Assembly (NCBI GenBank): GCA_021604545.1
Contig: BQJE01000003.1
Location: 186,001-250,000 of the forward strand
Direction of reading: 5' to 3'
From: Micavibrio sp.
GTDB taxonomy: Bacteria; Pseudomonadota; Alphaproteobacteria; Micavibrionales; Micavibrionaceae
Length of the DNA: 64,000 nucleotides
Shown piece after piece: positions 63,409 through 64,000 of the stretch (position 1 is the stretch's first letter; each line of letters starts with the position of its first letter). A program made the position numbers and the translations under genes. A model generated the notes under the pieces. That model did not search any database. It was not told the origin of the DNA and worked only from the letters and a program-made list of their open reading frames with translations.

Positions 63409-64000
63409 AATCTGTGGCCTGACGCAAGCCGAAACGATGCAAGCCGCAATTGAGGCTGGCGCCGATTATCTTGGCTTTGTTTTTTACCCGGCCTCAAAGC
63501 GTTATATTGACCCTGAGACATGCGCAAAATTGATTCAGGATATTCCAGACACGGCCACGACGGTTGGACTATTTGTCGACCCGGATGATGAATTACTTGA
63601 ATCTGTATTGAACCGGGTCAAAATCAATATGGTTCAATTGCACGGCGATGAAACGCCGCAGCGCGCCAGCGAGATCAAAGCCAAATTTGCCCTGCCGATC
63701 ATCAAAGCGATACGCATCGCATCGCAGGAAGATTTGGCTTCTGTCAAGGATTACCAAGGAATCATCGATGCGATTATGTTCGACACAAAGCTCAGTGATT
63801 CACCGCTTCCCGGCGGAACCGGGCAGAGTTTCGACTGGGGTCTTTTAGAGAATTACGACCCAACTATGACCTGGTTTTTGGCGGGCGGTCTGACCCCCGA
63901 AAATGTGAGCCATGCGCTTTCCATCCTCACGCCCGATGTGGTAGACGTATCCTCCGGCGTCGAAAACGCACCGGGGCAAAAGGATGAAAACAAGATCAGG
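63395..64000 (+). CDS. trpF: phosphoribosylanthranilate isomerase (partial)
   Basis: TrpF converts phosphoribosylanthranilate to CdRP in tryptophan synthesis. The first 202 residues are present and the frame stays open to the window edge. Motifs: catalytic cysteine in KICGLT, GADYLGFVFYPASKRYI, VQLHGDE, catalytic aspartate in IMFDTK, WFLAGGLTPENV and VDVSSGVENAPGQKD. The stop lies outside the window; trpB usually follows. Confidence 0.95.
   Translation, partial: MTKVKICGLTQAETMQAAIEAGADYLGFVFYPASKRYIDPETCAKLIQDIPDTATTVGLFVDPDDELLESVLNRVKINMVQLHGDETPQRASEIKAKFALPIIKAIRIASQEDLASVKDYQGIIDAIMFDTKLSDSPLPGGTGQSFDWGLLENYDPTMTWFLAGGLTPENVSHALSILTPDVVDVSSGVENAPGQKDENKIR

Overview
The window reads as a chromosome segment of an alphaproteobacterium of moderate GC. 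The strongest evidence is gene order: ribonuclease D - kpsF - lptC - lptA - lptB - rpoN - hpf - ptsN, and aroA - cmk - rpsA - ihfB - lapA - pyrF - trpF, are both typical of Alphaproteobacteria. A class II AroA, an NDUFS6-like zinc protein and an MlaA/MlaC pair agree. A Micavibrio-like or Rhodospirillales-like lineage is my guess from the presence of DotA-like proteins; it is not proven by the sequence. Genes are tightly packed, and no gene-free stretch exceeds 300 bases. The largest gaps are 61778-62040, which holds the rpsA terminator and a likely ihfB promoter, and 54601-54852, where I see nothing clear.

Layout. 1-7.1 kb: rRNA and tRNA modification (rluB, tadA), purine synthesis (purD), proline catabolism (putA) and exonuclease VII (xseA). 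7.1-12.1 kb: an accessory block with a nuclease-like membrane protein, an acidic orphan, and a minus-strand run of tag, a TerD-like gene, a calcium/cation antiporter and a second TerD gene. 12.1-13.8 kb: ettA. 13.98-22.4 kb: three tandem full-length DotA/TraY-family membrane proteins, the most unusual part of the window. 22.4-26.4 kb: envelope lipid transport on the minus strand (lptF, lptG, mlaA, mlaC). 26.5-35.98 kb: pepA, a lysine aminomutase-like radical SAM enzyme, holC, an antiporter, cytochrome c, pheA, small unknown genes and ftsK. 36-39.6 kb: lolA and recR, flanked by phage-type or toxin-like minus-strand genes with hairpins in their leaders. 39.6-48.8 kb: a receiver/degenerate GGDEF protein, tRNA-Leu(CAG), then the Lpt/rpoN/hpf/ptsN block. 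48.3-50.2 kb: Hsp20, a zinc-finger protein and two unknown genes. 50.2-58.4 kb: cysS, folE, pyrC, a THUMP-like methyltransferase, a GGDEF/EAL protein and aroA. 58.4-64 kb: a lipoprotein, cmk, rpsA, ihfB, lapA, pyrF and the start of trpF, which runs off the window.

How the genes work together. Most loci serve envelope building (LptFG, LptCAB, KpsF, LolA, MlaAC, LapA), nucleotide synthesis (PurD, PyrC, PyrF, Cmk, FolE) or information processing. The DotA triplet implies a type IVB-like secretion or conjugation apparatus whose other parts must lie outside the window. The TerD/antiporter run suggests a calcium-linked stress module. Several genes (xseA, tag, aroA, and less surely putA and rpoN) have a -10-like hexamer six or seven bases before the start codon, which points to leaderless mRNAs.
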